This document shows positions 42,734-52,248 of a stretch of DNA of 64,000 bases, one piece after another. The notes under the pieces are model-generated. The model worked only from the letters and a program-made list of their open reading frames with translations, was not told the origin of the DNA and did no database searches. The DNA comes from Chthoniobacter flavus (GTDB lineage: Bacteria; Verrucomicrobiota; Verrucomicrobiia; Chthoniobacterales; JACTMZ01): contig CAMDUL010000010.1 of the NCBI GenBank assembly GCA_945878135.1, positions 24,621-88,620 of the forward strand, written 5' to 3'. How positions within the stretch are numbered: position 1 is the first letter of the stretch; every line of letters begins with the position of its first letter. The position numbers were made by a program, and so were the translations under genes.

Positions 42734-45021
42734 AAATTTCCCTCGAGTGGCTGAAAGATTACGTCGCTTTGCCGGAGTCGGCCGACGCGCTGTCCGAAGC
42801 CTTGACCCACGGGGGCACCGAGGTGATCGGGCGCGAGGCGCGCGGTCATGTGCCCGACAAAATCGTGGTGGCGCAGATCCTCTCCAGCGAACAGCACCCG
42901 AATGCCGACCGATTGAGCGTGTGCCAGGTCGATGACGGATCGGGTCAGCCTCGGCAAATCGTCTGCGGTGCCAAAAATTACCGGGTCGGGGACAAAGTCC
43001 CGCTGGCGTTGCCCGGCGCGGTGCTGGGTCCGGATTTCAAGATCAAGGCGGGCAAACTGCGCGGGGTGACGTCCGACGGCATGATGTGCAGCGCCAAGGA
43101 ACTCGCCTTGGCCGAGGATGCCGAAGGACTGCTGATTTTGTCCGCCGATGCCCCCGTGGGCCGACCGGTGAAAGAATTGTTCCCGCCCGACACGGTGCTG
43201 GAGTTGGAAGTCACGCCGAACCGCCCGGACTTGCTCGGCTATCGCGGGGTGGCCCGGGAAGTGGCGACTTTGACCCGAGTGGAAGCCAACCTCGCGCCGC
43301 CTCCGGTCGTCGCGGAGAAGCCGGCGGGCGAGATGGTCAGGCTGGAGGATGCGGGCTGTCCGTTTTACACGGCACGGATCATCCGTGGGGTGAAGGTTGG
43401 TCCGAGCCCGCGGTGGCTGGCCGATCGCCTGACCGCGGTCGGGCTGCGTCCGATCAACAATGTGGTCGACGTGACCAATTACGTGCTGCTCGAAACCGGG
43501 CAACCGCTGCACGCTTTCGATTTGGCCAAACTGGAAGGCGGCATCGTGGTGCGCCATGCGCGCGATGGCGAAAGCCTGTCGGCTCTCGATGGCTCGGAGC
43601 TGAAGTTGCGCCGGCATGATTTGGTCATTGCCGATGGCGGCAAAGCCGTCGCCCTCGCGGGTGTCATGGGCGGTGCCGCGACCGGAGTGGGTGAGGGGAC
43701 AACAGATCTTGTGCTCGAAAGCGCGTGGTTCGAGCCGGCGCGGGTGCGCAAGACTTCGCGCGAACTGGGTATTTCGACCGACTCGAGTTACCGCTTCGAG
43801 CGGCGGGTTGATCCCTCCGGCGTCCTGGCGGCATCGGCGCGGGCCGTGGATTTGATTTTGCAGACCGCAGGCGGTGCAGCCGAGCCGGAGGTGCTCGTGG
43901 CGGGAGAGTTGCCGTCCGCGGGAGCGCAAGTGGCGTTGGACCACGAGCGTTGCCGCGCGCTGCTCGGGTTGGATATCGGGGACGCGGAGATCGACGCGAT
44001 TTTGCAAAGACTGGGACTGACAAAATCCGGCGCGCATTGGATGGTGCCGAGTTTCCGTCCGGACCTCACCCGCGAAGTCGACCTGATCGAGGAAGTGATC
44101 CGCGTTGCCGGTATCGAGCGCGTGCCCTCGCGTCTGCGGGGCTTTCCGGCCGAGGCGGGGGTGGCGGACTTGCGTCACGACAACGCGGAGAAACTCCGCG
44201 AGCGCCTGCGGGCGCAAGGTTTCAGCGAGGCGCGGACATCGCATTTTGTTTCACCCGAAGCCTTGCAGCGTGCGGGCACCGATGGCGCGGGCGCGGTCGC
44301 CATCCGCAATCCGCTGGGCGCCGACCAGGCCTTGCTGCGTCCGGTTCTTCTGTCCGGCTTGCTCGAGGCTCTGGCCCGCAACCTGCGTCACGGGGCCGAC
44401 ATCGTTCGCTTGTTCGAGCTTGGTCCGGTATTCCGCCAAGGCGAGGGAGGGCAAAAGACCTCTCTGGCCCTGCTGGCCACGGGAGCGGGGAGCGATCTTT
44501 ACGATGTGAAGGGAGTGCTTGTCGCCGTCCTTGGTCCGGTGGACTTCGTTCCGGCGGATGGCGCGGTGCTGGAAATTTCCGGACGCGGAGTCCAAGGGAC
44601 GGTGCGCCGTCTGCCGCGCGCGCTGGCCGAGGCCCACGAGGCGGCTGGTGCGGTGTATTTCGCGGAGGTTCTGCTCGACGCGTGGCTGGAGACTCCGGCC
44701 GGCGCGGTTCGCGTGCTGCCTTTGCCGAAATTTCCGGCGGTAGAGCGCGACTTGTCCATCTTGCTGCCGCGCGCCACGCCGTATGTGGCGATTGAAAAAA
44801 CTTTGCTCGGGGCCAAGGCGCCGCATTTGCATGCCGTCGGGTTGAAAGACGTTTTTGTCGACGCGACGGGCGTGAAATTGGCGGCCGATCAGCGTTCGGT
44901 CACGGTCACCTTGACATTCCGCGACGAGGGTCGAACATTGACTTCGGAAGAAGTCGATCGCGCGGTGGAAACCCTGCGCGATCACGCGAAGGCGGAGCTG
45001 GGAGCCGTCTTCCGCTCCTAG
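42730..45021 (+). CDS. pheT: Phenylalanyl-tRNA synthetase beta subunit
   Basis: The 763-residue protein has the N-terminal tRNA-binding domain (KIVVAQILSSEQHPNADRLS), the B3/4 editing domain with NNVVDVTNYVLLETGQPLHA, and B5 (VDLIEEVIRVAGIERVPSRL). The catalytic-like domain (LLRPVLLSGLLEALARNLRH) and an anticodon-binding FDX-ACB domain (FPAVERDLSILLP) follow. It starts within the pheS stop. Length is slightly below the usual 780-800. The next feature is an RNA-like element. Confidence 0.95.
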   Translation: MKISLEWLKDYVALPESADALSEALTHGGTEVIGREARGHVPDKIVVAQILSSEQHPNADRLSVCQVDDGSGQPRQIVCGAKNYRVGDKVPLALPGAVLGPDFKIKAGKLRGVTSDGMMCSAKELALAEDAEGLLILSADAPVGRPVKELFPPDTVLELEVTPNRPDLLGYRGVAREVATLTRVEANLAPPPVVAEKPAGEMVRLEDAGCPFYTARIIRGVKVGPSPRWLADRLTAVGLRPINNVVDVTNYVLLETGQPLHAFDLAKLEGGIVVRHARDGESLSALDGSELKLRRHDLVIADGGKAVALAGVMGGAATGVGEGTTDLVLESAWFEPARVRKTSRELGISTDSSYRFERRVDPSGVLAASARAVDLILQTAGGAAEPEVLVAGELPSAGAQVALDHERCRALLGLDIGDAEIDAILQRLGLTKSGAHWMVPSFRPDLTREVDLIEEVIRVAGIERVPSRLRGFPAEAGVADLRHDNAEKLRERLRAQGFSEARTSHFVSPEALQRAGTDGAGAVAIRNPLGADQALLRPVLLSGLLEALARNLRHGADIVRLFELGPVFRQGEGGQKTSLALLATGAGSDLYDVKGVLVAVLGPVDFVPADGAVLEISGRGVQGTVRRLPRALAEAHEAAGAVYFAEVLLDAWLETPAGAVRVLPLPKFPAVERDLSILLPRATPYVAIEKTLLGAKAPHLHAVGLKDVFVDATGVKLAADQRSVTVTLTFRDEGRTLTSEEVDRAVETLRDHAKAELGAVFRS

Positions 45022-45045
45022 ATCTTTGGTATCTCCAAAACCACT

Positions 45046-45190
45046 TTGCCCTGGGGAGTGCGAGTAAACGATTCAAACCCCGAACCGTATTACATATTCC
45101 CAGGAGGCTAGGCCGTAGTCGGCAAGGGCATGCCTTTATTGGAAGCTCACGCGGGCTGCGGCGGTCATCCGCCCTTGTACTCAGGGGATC
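45046..45190 (+). ncRNA. Possible 6S-like RNA
   Basis: Between pheT and carA is a 330-base gap with no coding frame. A 5' segment CCCTGGGGAGTGCGAG and a 3' segment GCTGCGGCGGTCATC... followed by CTCAGGGG can form a closing stem, with a central unpaired region and an internal AAGGGCATGCCTTT hairpin. The 3' block resembles the conserved CTGCGGCGG of 6S RNA. A strong intrinsic terminator follows. A 6S RNA would bind the sigma-70 holoenzyme. Identification is tentative; it might instead be a leader of carA. Confidence 0.4.
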
Positions 45191-45233
45191 GGGAATTGGG
45201 TCGTGACGGCTCATCCGGGGCAATCCTCTCTCC

Positions 45234-45265
45234 AGGCGCCACCCGCCAGCGGGTGGCGCCTTTTT
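45234..45265 (+). terminator. Strong intrinsic terminator
   Basis: A 12-bp stem, AGGCGCCACCCG/CGGGTGGCGCCT with CCAG loop, is followed by TTTTG. It ends the RNA-like element upstream, or attenuates into carA. Confidence 0.8.
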
Positions 45266-45347
45266 GTGCAACGGTGACGCCCCCGGGTCGCCGCCGCATT
45301 GGCGGGTTGCCGGGCGGTCGGGCAGGAGATACAAAGTGTGATCATCG

Positions 45348-46529
45348 ATGACGGCACTTTTGGCACTGGAGGACGGCAGGGTTTTTCGCGGCGAGGCGTT
45401 CGGGGCATCCGGCACGACGACCGGGGAGATTTGCTTCAACACATCGTTGAGCGGCTATCAGGAGGTGCTGACCGATCCTTCGTATTTCGGGCAGATCGTG
45501 GCCATGACCAATCCGCACATCGGCAACTACGGCATCAACGTGCTCGACGAGGAGGCGCGGGGTCCGCAGGTGCGGGGGCTGGTCATCGAAGAGTTGAGCG
45601 AAGCGCCGAGCAATTGGCGGTCCGAGGAATCGCTTCATGACTATTTGCACCGCCACGGAATCCCGGGCATCCAGGAAGTCGACACGCGCGCGTTGACCAA
45701 GCACCTGCGCCAAGCGGGGGCGATGAAGGCCTGCCTGACCACGGAGGCGATGACCCCGGAACAGGCGGTCGATCGTGCCAGGCGGGGAGACGGCGTGGTC
45801 GGGATGGATTTTGTCCGCGAGGTGACACCGAAGCAGGCTTTTGATTGGGATCCGACCGACGCGGAGAGCCGTCCGTGGAAGCTGACCCAAGCCGGCAACC
45901 AGGCCGGAGAATTGCGCGATGCTTTGGGCAATGCTTTCGGGTTCCTTCCGCCGGTGCGCCACCGTGTGGTGGCCTACGACTTCGGTATGAAGCGGAATAT
46001 CCTGCGCGGTCTGCGTCAGCGCGGCCTGGCTGTGCGGGTGGTTCCGGCGGACACCTCCGCGGAGGATGTCCTCGCCATGGAGCCGGACGGTATTTTTCTC
46101 TCCAACGGCCCGGGCGATCCCGGGGCGCTCGACTACATCCACAAAAACGTCCGCGTCCTCCTCGGCAAGAAGCCGATTTTCGGCATTTGTCTCGGCCACC
46201 AGATCCTCGGCTATGCGCTGGGCGGGAAGACCTTCAAATTGAAATTCGGCCACCGCGGCGGCAACCAGCCGGTCAAAGACCTCACGACCGGCCGGGTCTC
46301 GATCACCGCGCAGAACCACGGTTTTGCCGTCGACCCGGAATCCTTGCCCTCCGATGTCGAGGTCACCCACATCAATCTCAACGACGGGACGGTCGAGGGT
46401 TTGCGCAGCAAATCCATGCCGGTTTTCAGCGTCCAATACCATCCCGAGGCCGCACCGGGACCGCATGATGCGGAATACTTTTTCGACCAGTTCGCCAATC
46501 TCATTGATGAGACCGCGGCCAAACGGTAG
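45348..46529 (+). CDS. carA: Carbamoyl-phosphate synthase small subunit (glutaminase)
   Basis: The 393-residue protein has the N-terminal CPSase domain ([46 protein letters not shown]). A triad-type class I amidotransferase domain follows, with [15 protein letters not shown], nucleophile Cys in [23 protein letters not shown], and the catalytic His/Glu in [12 protein letters not shown]. It supplies ammonia to CarB for pyrimidine and arginine synthesis. carB is not in the window. The next gene, an FHA protein, starts 12 bases downstream. Confidence 0.95.
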   Translation: MTALLALEDGRVFRGEAFGASGTTTGEICFNTSLSGYQEVLTDPSYFGQIVAMTNPHIGNYGINVLDEEARGPQVRGLVIEELSEAPSNWRSEESLHDYLHRHGIPGIQEVDTRALTKHLRQAGAMKACLTTEAMTPEQAVDRARRGDGVVGMDFVREVTPKQAFDWDPTDAESRPWKLTQAGNQAGELRDALGNAFGFLPPVRHRVVAYDFGMKRNILRGLRQRGLAVRVVPADTSAEDVLAMEPDGIFLSNGPGDPGALDYIHKNVRVLLGKKPIFGICLGHQILGYALGGKTFKLKFGHRGGNQPVKDLTTGRVSITAQNHGFAVDPESLPSDVEVTHINLNDGTVEGLRSKSMPVFSVQYHPEAAPGPHDAEYFFDQFANLIDETAAKR

Positions 46530-46541
46530 TCTCCGGCCATC

Positions 46542-47063
46542 ATGCGCTTGACCGTCTATTTCCCCGAGGACAGCCCGACGATCCACGAGTTTGTCGGCCA
46601 TAAATTGACCGTAGGACGCTTGGTCGACAATGATGTCACGCTCGACGACGGGTCGGTCTCCGGGCGCCATGCGGAGGTGGATCTGGGCGGCGACGTGGCC
46701 GTCCTGCGCGACCTCGGTTCGACCAACGGCACTTTTCTCAATGGCGAGCAGGTGACCGGAGAGGCCGCTTTGCGCGAGGGCGATGAGATTTATTTCGGAG
46801 CCGTCCGCAGTGTCTTCATGGAGGCGGCTCCGGCTGCGGTTGCCGAATCGGAGGAGGCTCTTGTTGCCGCTGCCCCTGCCATGGCTGCGCCCGTGTTTGC
46901 CGTGTCGGACTCCGGCACCGGGCGTCCGGCCAACTTCCGCTACCTCTCATCCATGCCGCGCGCCGTCGTTCCGCGCGACACGCTGGCTCTGGTCGCATGG
47001 TCTTGCGCCGGCCTCGGTGTGCTCGCCGCAGCTTACGCCCTGTTTGCCATTTTCACGGCCTGA
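46542..47063 (+). CDS. FHA-domain membrane-anchored protein
   Basis: The 173-residue protein has an N-terminal forkhead-associated domain: LTVGRLVDNDVTLDDGSVSG, RHAEVDLGGDVAVLRDLGST and NGTFLNGEQV with LREGDEIYFG. An Ala/Pro-rich linker follows, then a C-terminal membrane helix (TLALVAWSCAGLGVLAAAYA). FHA domains bind phosphothreonine, so this is a possible reader of Ser/Thr-kinase signals, tethered with its domain in the cytoplasm. It probably shares the carA transcript. Confidence 0.85.
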   Translation: MRLTVYFPEDSPTIHEFVGHKLTVGRLVDNDVTLDDGSVSGRHAEVDLGGDVAVLRDLGSTNGTFLNGEQVTGEAALREGDEIYFGAVRSVFMEAAPAAVAESEEALVAAAPAMAAPVFAVSDSGTGRPANFRYLSSMPRAVVPRDTLALVAWSCAGLGVLAAAYALFAIFTA

Positions 47064-47133
47064 GTGGCTGCGCGGTCCGGCATAGGTTCGGGAGCGGCAC
47101 GCGGATTGCTCCCGCCGTCCGGGCAGATGACTT

Positions 47134-47301
47134 TCAGAAGGCAAAGGTGAGTTGGCTGGGCCGGGGCGCGGTCCGGGGATGCGCGGCGCGGCGGGCCAGG
47201 AGGTTGCGTTTGATCAGCGCGAAGAGGTGGGCGCCCAGCTCGTGGGGCAGGGGTTCTTCTTCGCGCCGGCGGCGGGATACGGATTGGTTTTTGTCTTTCA
47301 T
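47134..47301 (-). CDS. Small basic protein, 55 residues
   Basis: The protein is Arg-rich: MKDKNQSVSRRRREEEPLPH, ELGAHLFALIKRNLLARRAA and then HPRTAPRPSQLTFAF. A short amphipathic helix (ELGAHLFALIKRNLLARR) is its only obvious structure. It is divergent from the WYL regulator, 42 bases apart, so the regulator may control both. The C-terminal end has no recognisable partner. I do not know the family. Confidence 0.45.
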   Translation of the reverse strand: MKDKNQSVSRRRREEEPLPHELGAHLFALIKRNLLARRAAHPRTAPRPSQLTFAF

Positions 47302-47343
47302 CGCCTGCGAGTTTGCGGCATGGGGTAAGACATTCGCTGTCCC

Positions 47344-48390
47344 ATGCCCAAAAAAATTCTTCCCCGCCCCCGCTCCGGTGCCTCCGCCGGCGCGACCCGT
47401 CCGCCCATGGAGCGCATGTGGCGCATCCACCAGGAGGTTTCCGGCGGCGGCTACCCGAACTGCCGGGGTTTGGCCGCCACTCTCGAGGTCTCGGCCAAGA
47501 CGGTGATGCGCGACGTGGAGTTCCTGCGCGACCGTCTCGGTTTGCCGCTGGAGTATGACGCGGTGAAGCACGGGTTTCACTACACCGCGCCGGTGCGTGA
47601 TTTTCCGGTCATGAAAGTCTCGCAGGGCGAGGTGGCCGCGCTCTTGCTGGCGCAGAAGTCGCTCGAGCAATTCCGCGGCACGGCCTTCGAGCGTCCGCTG
47701 GCCGCCGCTTTCCGCAAGCTGAGCCATTCGCTCGGCGGGGATATGGAGATCGCCTGGCACGAACTCGAGCAGGCGCTTTCCGTGCGCAGCAGCGGCGCCG
47801 GCCTGGCCGACATGCAGGTCTTCGACGCTTTGGCCAAGGCGGTGATGGACGGCGACGAGGTTGCCTTCGCTTACCACAAACTGTCCGGCGAAAAGCCGGA
47901 ACCGCGCACCGTGCAGCCCTACCACCTCGGCTGTATCGAGAACCAGTGGTATCTCTTCGCCCACGACTGCGCGCGCGGCGCCGTGCGCACCTTCGCCTTG
48001 CCACGGATCCGCGGGGTGGAAAAAACCGGGGGCAAGTTCCGGCGTCCGGCCGGCTTTTCCCTGGCCAAGATCCTCGAGGGCAGTTTTGCCGTCTTCGAGG
48101 GCGGACGCGCGGTCCGTGTCCGCCTGCGTTTCACGGGCGTGGCCGCCCGCCTCGTCGGCGAGCGCGTCTGGCATGCCTCGCAGCAACTGGTCCGCGACAA
48201 AACGGGGCTCGTGCTGGAGATGAAAGTCGGACTCTCGCCCGATCTGCGCCAGTGGATTCTCGGTTGGGGGGGTGAGGCCGAAGTGCTGGAACCGGCGGAC
48301 CTGCGGCGCGAACTGGCCCGGGCGGCGGCCGCCGCGGTGCGGGTGCACGGAGACGGCACGAAACGTGCCCGTGGAAACTGCCGCCCATAG
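47344..48390 (+). CDS. WYL-domain transcriptional regulator
   Basis: The 348-residue protein has an N-terminal helix-turn-helix (NCRGLAATLEVSAKTVMRDV, EFLRDRLGLPLEYD), as in DeoR/HTH_11. A WYL domain follows, spanning EVAFAYHKLSGEKPEPRTVQ, PYHLGCIENQWYLFAHD and RTFALPRIRGVEKT. The C-terminus (WILGWGGEAEVLEPADLRRE) is the WCX extension. Such regulators sense ligands, often nucleic acid or nucleotide, through WYL. It is a candidate regulator of the adjacent small gene and possibly of the NOS gene downstream. Confidence 0.88.
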   Translation: MPKKILPRPRSGASAGATRPPMERMWRIHQEVSGGGYPNCRGLAATLEVSAKTVMRDVEFLRDRLGLPLEYDAVKHGFHYTAPVRDFPVMKVSQGEVAALLLAQKSLEQFRGTAFERPLAAAFRKLSHSLGGDMEIAWHELEQALSVRSSGAGLADMQVFDALAKAVMDGDEVAFAYHKLSGEKPEPRTVQPYHLGCIENQWYLFAHDCARGAVRTFALPRIRGVEKTGGKFRRPAGFSLAKILEGSFAVFEGGRAVRVRLRFTGVAARLVGERVWHASQQLVRDKTGLVLEMKVGLSPDLRQWILGWGGEAEVLEPADLRRELARAAAAAVRVHGDGTKRARGNCRP

Positions 48391-48462
48391 CCGGTCTCCG
48401 CCGTGGGTGTCGGGCCTCGGGTGGAGCTTGGCGCGGCGGGGGTGCAGCTTTAGTTTTGCGGC

Positions 48463-49650
48463 GTGTCCACACTGCCCGAGCCGGAAGCCGCCGCCTTCAC
48501 TTGTCCTTTCAGCGGCAAGGTGTGGGCTGCCGATGGCAGTGCCTTGATGCCTGCGCCGGGGAGCGAGCAGATCGACCGCGCGGCGGCGGCTGTGGAATTC
48601 CTACGGCAATTCGCGCAGGAAACGGGCTGTGATGTTCCTCCGTCGCGGATCGAGGCGGTCCGCAGCGAGATAGCCGCCCGCGGTTGGTATCGGCAGACTT
48701 TCGAAGAACTCGAGTATGCCTGCCGTCTGGCTTGGCGGAACAACCGCCGGTGCATCGGACGCCGTTTTTGGCCGACGCTCGAGCTGGCCGATGCGCGCGA
48801 GGCCGTCACGGCGGGCGAAATTTTCGACGCTTGCGTGGAGCATCTGCGCCGCTCGACCAACGGGGGCAAGATCAAGCCGCTGATCACGGTCTTCGCCCCG
48901 GCCGATGGCGAGGGCGTCGGGCCGATCATCCACAACTATCAACTCATCCGCTACGCAGGCTATCAGGAGGCGGACGGTCAGGTTTTGGGGGATCCGGCGG
49001 AGGTGGCCTTCACCGAGCGAGTCATGGGGGCCGGATGGCGTCCGCCGGCGAAGCGCGGTGCCTTCGACCTTTTGCCCCTGCTGATCGAAGCGCCGGGCGA
49101 GGGGGAGAAACTTTTCGAGTTGCCCGGCGATGCCGTCCTCGAGGTGCCGATCTCGCATCCGGGCTTTGCGTGGTTCGCGGACCTGGGATTGAAATGGCAC
49201 GCACTGCCGGCGGTGTCGAACATGGCGCTCGAGACCGGCGGAGTGAACTATCCGGCGGCACCTTTCAGCGGCTACTACATGGAGACGGAAATCGCCGCGC
49301 GCAACTTCGGCGACACTTCGCGCTACAATCTCCTGCCGGTCGTGGCCGACCGGATGGATCGCTCGATGCGGGCCAAGGATCCGTTCTGGCGCGACCGTGC
49401 GCTGGTCGAACTCTGCACGGCGGTGCTGCATTCGTTCCGGCAGGCTGGTGTGACCATCGTCGACCACCATGCGGCCTCGCGGCAGTTCATGGAGCATCTC
49501 GAGGACGAAAAGTCGCAGGGTCGCGCCGTACCCGGCGACTGGTCGTGGCTCGTGCCGCCCGTCTCGGGTGCCGCTTCGCCGGTCTTCCACCGCTACTATG
49601 ACCCGCGTCAGCGTCTGCCGGATTTTGTTCCCCGAGCGGCGAAAGCGTGA
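48463..49650 (+). CDS. nos: Nitric oxide synthase oxygenase
   Basis: The 395-residue protein starts at GTG 48463 (an ATG alternative was not found). It has the NOS heme-ligand motif CRLAWRNNRRCIGR, with proximal Cys97, and FAPADGEGVGPIIHNYQLIR. AAPFSGYYMETEIAARNFGD is the substrate Arg/Glu loop and WSWLVPPVSGAASPVFH the heme/pterin C-terminal part. It would oxidise L-arginine to citrulline and NO. No reductase domain is fused and no dedicated reductase is nearby, so, as in other bacterial NOS, cellular flavodoxin-type reductases must supply electrons. The tryptophan usual in GWYM is Tyr here. Confidence 0.92.
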   Translation: MSTLPEPEAAAFTCPFSGKVWAADGSALMPAPGSEQIDRAAAAVEFLRQFAQETGCDVPPSRIEAVRSEIAARGWYRQTFEELEYACRLAWRNNRRCIGRRFWPTLELADAREAVTAGEIFDACVEHLRRSTNGGKIKPLITVFAPADGEGVGPIIHNYQLIRYAGYQEADGQVLGDPAEVAFTERVMGAGWRPPAKRGAFDLLPLLIEAPGEGEKLFELPGDAVLEVPISHPGFAWFADLGLKWHALPAVSNMALETGGVNYPAAPFSGYYMETEIAARNFGDTSRYNLLPVVADRMDRSMRAKDPFWRDRALVELCTAVLHSFRQAGVTIVDHHAASRQFMEHLEDEKSQGRAVPGDWSWLVPPVSGAASPVFHRYYDPRQRLPDFVPRAAKA

Positions 49651-49720
49651 GGCGACGGCGGGGGGAGATAGAAGGATGGAAAAGAGATAGGGGCGCCGTT
49701 AGGCTGTTGACTTTACGCCA

Positions 49721-50872
49721 ATGAAACTGCACCGCCCGGTCCTCGCTCTCGTCGTTGCCAGTTCCGTCGCGCGGGCGGATCTCGCCACCGATATCGAAGC
49801 CATCGTCGATGCGGAGATGGCGGCGAGGAATGTGGCGGGCGCCGTGGTCGGAGTTTGGCAGGGCGGTCAACCTGTCACGGTCTTTGCCCGCGGTTTTGCC
49901 GACATCGGCGGGAATGTGCCATTGGCACTAACCGACCATTTCCGCATCGCGAGCATCACCAAGACCTTCACCACGACGAGGATCTTGCAGCTGGCCGATG
50001 AGGGCAGGCTTTCGCTGTCCGATCCGATCGGCGATTACGTGCCGGGACTGGTGAACGGCACCGCCACGCTGCGCCAGCTCGGCAACATGACGGCGGGATT
50101 TTTCGACTATTCGAAAGACCCGCTCTTCGCGGCGGCGGTCGAGGCTGATCCGCTCCGTGTCTGGGCTCCGTCGGAATTGGTCGCATGGTCCAATGCGATG
50201 GGGCCGAAGTTCGCCCCAGGATCCGCGTGGGATTATTCGAACACGCATACCGTGTTGCTGCAGATGGTCATCGAGCAGGTGACCGGCAACAGTCTGGCGC
50301 AGGAATACCAGAGCGCCTTTGCCACGCCTCTTTCGCTCACCCAGACCAGCTATCCGGCGACGGCGGATTTGCCCGCTCCTTACGCGATCGGTTACAGCAT
50401 CAATGCCGCCACGGGCGAGGCCACGCCGGCCGCGAACTACCATCCGTCGATCTTCGGCGGGGCAGGCGGACTCGTCTCGACCTTGGAAGATGTGCGTGTG
50501 TGGATCGAGGCGGTGGGCAGGGGCGATCTGGTCTCGCCACAAAGCCAAGCCGAGCGTCTCGACATGGTCGCGATCGGCGAAGGCTTCGGCTACGGCTTCG
50601 GCGTGATGGGTGTCGACGACTGGATCGGCCACGATGGCATTTTTGATCCCGGCTACCAAACCATCGCCCTCCATGATCCGGTCCTGGATCAAACCCTTGT
50701 TGTGCTGGCCAATTCCTCGTTTTCCGACGGCTACCATTTTCCCACTGAAGTCTCGTCGCAGATCAGGCCGCTGCTCGTGCCGGAGCCCTCGGTGTATGCG
50801 TTGCTCGCCCTCGCCGCCGTTGCGCTGGGCGTACACGCTTTGCGTCGGCACAAGCGCGCGAAGCTTTCCTGA
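49721..50872 (+). CDS. PEP-CTERM-anchored serine hydrolase (beta-lactamase class C-like)
   Basis: The 383-residue protein has a signal peptide (LALVVASSVARAD) and a beta-lactamase/DD-peptidase-type domain with S78-I-T-K81 (IASITKTFT). WDYSNTHTVLLQ is the Y-x-N motif, and WIGHDGIFDPGY is a degenerate third motif. The C-terminus is a PEP-CTERM sorting signal: VPEPSVYALLALAAVALGVH then RRHKR. The protein should be displayed on the surface after exosortase processing. It may act as an esterase or D-amino peptidase. It starts 70 bases after nos. Confidence 0.85.
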   Translation: MKLHRPVLALVVASSVARADLATDIEAIVDAEMAARNVAGAVVGVWQGGQPVTVFARGFADIGGNVPLALTDHFRIASITKTFTTTRILQLADEGRLSLSDPIGDYVPGLVNGTATLRQLGNMTAGFFDYSKDPLFAAAVEADPLRVWAPSELVAWSNAMGPKFAPGSAWDYSNTHTVLLQMVIEQVTGNSLAQEYQSAFATPLSLTQTSYPATADLPAPYAIGYSINAATGEATPAANYHPSIFGGAGGLVSTLEDVRVWIEAVGRGDLVSPQSQAERLDMVAIGEGFGYGFGVMGVDDWIGHDGIFDPGYQTIALHDPVLDQTLVVLANSSFSDGYHFPTEVSSQIRPLLVPEPSVYALLALAAVALGVHALRRHKRAKLS

Positions 50873-51035
50873 TTTCAGAGAGGTTTAGAGTGGCGCCTGC
50901 GCAGTAAGGTGCGTCGCCTCACCGATTGCGGAGTGCCGAGAATGCATAGTGGACGTGACGGCGCGCCAAAAGCCCCGGCTTGGTTCACGCTCGCTCCTTG
51001 CCACCGGTGGGAAGGGGGCGTAAAACCGCGGCATC

Positions 51036-52181
51036 ATGAAACAAATTCTCCCAGCTCTGATCGTTGTTGCTGCTTTACTGCTTCAAGCCCCTTCCGCGCG
51101 TGCTTGCACCGCGCTGATGATCACTGACACGAAGGGCAATGCCTACAGCGGAAAGACGATGGAATACGCGGTGCCGCTGCCGTTCGAAATGACCTATGTG
51201 CCGACGGGAACAAAGGTTGCTTCCATCGCTCCGGGCAACAAGCCGGGGTTTGCTTTCGAGACAAAATATCCTGTGCTCGGAGTAAGCGCCGATCCGGGAG
51301 TCGGCTCGGGCCTGAACATGATGGTCGAGTCGGCCAACGATCAGGGGCTTTCCCTCAGCACCAACGAGCTGCCCGATTCCCAATCGCCGACCGGTGCGGG
51401 GTCCGATGCCTCGAAAGCTTTGGCCTCCACCGATCTCGGGCTCTATCTCCTCGGCAACTTCAAGTCAGTGGCCGAAGTCAAAGCGGCGTTGCAAAGCGGC
51501 GAGGTCAGTGTCTGGCTGCCCGAAATTCCGATCGTGGGAAATATCGTGGCTCCGTTCCACTACATCTTTTGGGACAAAACCGGCGTCGGCATTGTTATCG
51601 AATTTTTGGACGGCAAGATGAATGTCCACGACAACCCGGTCGGCGTCGTGACAAATGCCCCCGATTTTCCGTGGCATCTGAAAAACCTGAACAACTACGC
51701 GCAGCTGAACAACATGGACAAGAACAGCGGGCAGTTCGGAAAACTCGAGGTGAGCGCGCCCGACAGCGGCAACGCGTTGGCCAATGTTCCGTCCTCGCAG
51801 ATTTCCGCCGGCCGATTTGTCAAAGCAGCCTACTACACGCAATTCGTGCGCAAGGCCGACTCGCCCGAGGACGCGGTGATCACGCTCGGGCACATCCTCA
51901 ACAACTTCGACCGGCCGTATGACCTCTCGATCGACAAAGGCTACTCGGCCGAAGGAGGGCAGCCGGGCCAGACCACCAGCGAGGTGACGCTGTTCACTTG
52001 GATGAACGACAAAGTGCGCAACCTTTACTTCCTGCGCACCATTGACGCGCTGAACTTCTCCAAGTTCGAAATCGACAAACTCGCCCCCATCAAGAGCGTG
52101 GTCAAAGTTCCGCTGGCCAAGATCAACGAAGCGTCCTTGGACGGCACTCACTTCCTCCTCGGCGCGGCCAATGCTGAGTAA
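51036..52181 (+). CDS. Linear amide C-N hydrolase (choloylglycine/Ntn family)
   Basis: The 381-residue protein has a signal peptide ending SARA, leaving Cys24 at the mature N-terminus as expected for the Ntn nucleophile. Other family positions include NAYSGKTMEY (Arg/Asp-type substrate region), LPDSQSPTG, VHDNPVGVVTNAPDFPWHLK and LNNYAQLNN. The family includes bile-salt hydrolases and acyl-homoserine-lactone or penicillin acylases. A second, related gene starts at 63242 and shares the VHDNPV..LTN.P.FPW signature. Confidence 0.85.
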   Translation: MKQILPALIVVAALLLQAPSARACTALMITDTKGNAYSGKTMEYAVPLPFEMTYVPTGTKVASIAPGNKPGFAFETKYPVLGVSADPGVGSGLNMMVESANDQGLSLSTNELPDSQSPTGAGSDASKALASTDLGLYLLGNFKSVAEVKAALQSGEVSVWLPEIPIVGNIVAPFHYIFWDKTGVGIVIEFLDGKMNVHDNPVGVVTNAPDFPWHLKNLNNYAQLNNMDKNSGQFGKLEVSAPDSGNALANVPSSQISAGRFVKAAYYTQFVRKADSPEDAVITLGHILNNFDRPYDLSIDKGYSAEGGQPGQTTSEVTLFTWMNDKVRNLYFLRTIDALNFSKFEIDKLAPIKSVVKVPLAKINEASLDGTHFLLGAANAE

Positions 52182-52248
52182 CGAACGCGCCGGAAAAATT
52201 TGTCCTTCTGCTTTGACCCTCTCCATCACCCGCTAAACAAAACGTCCC

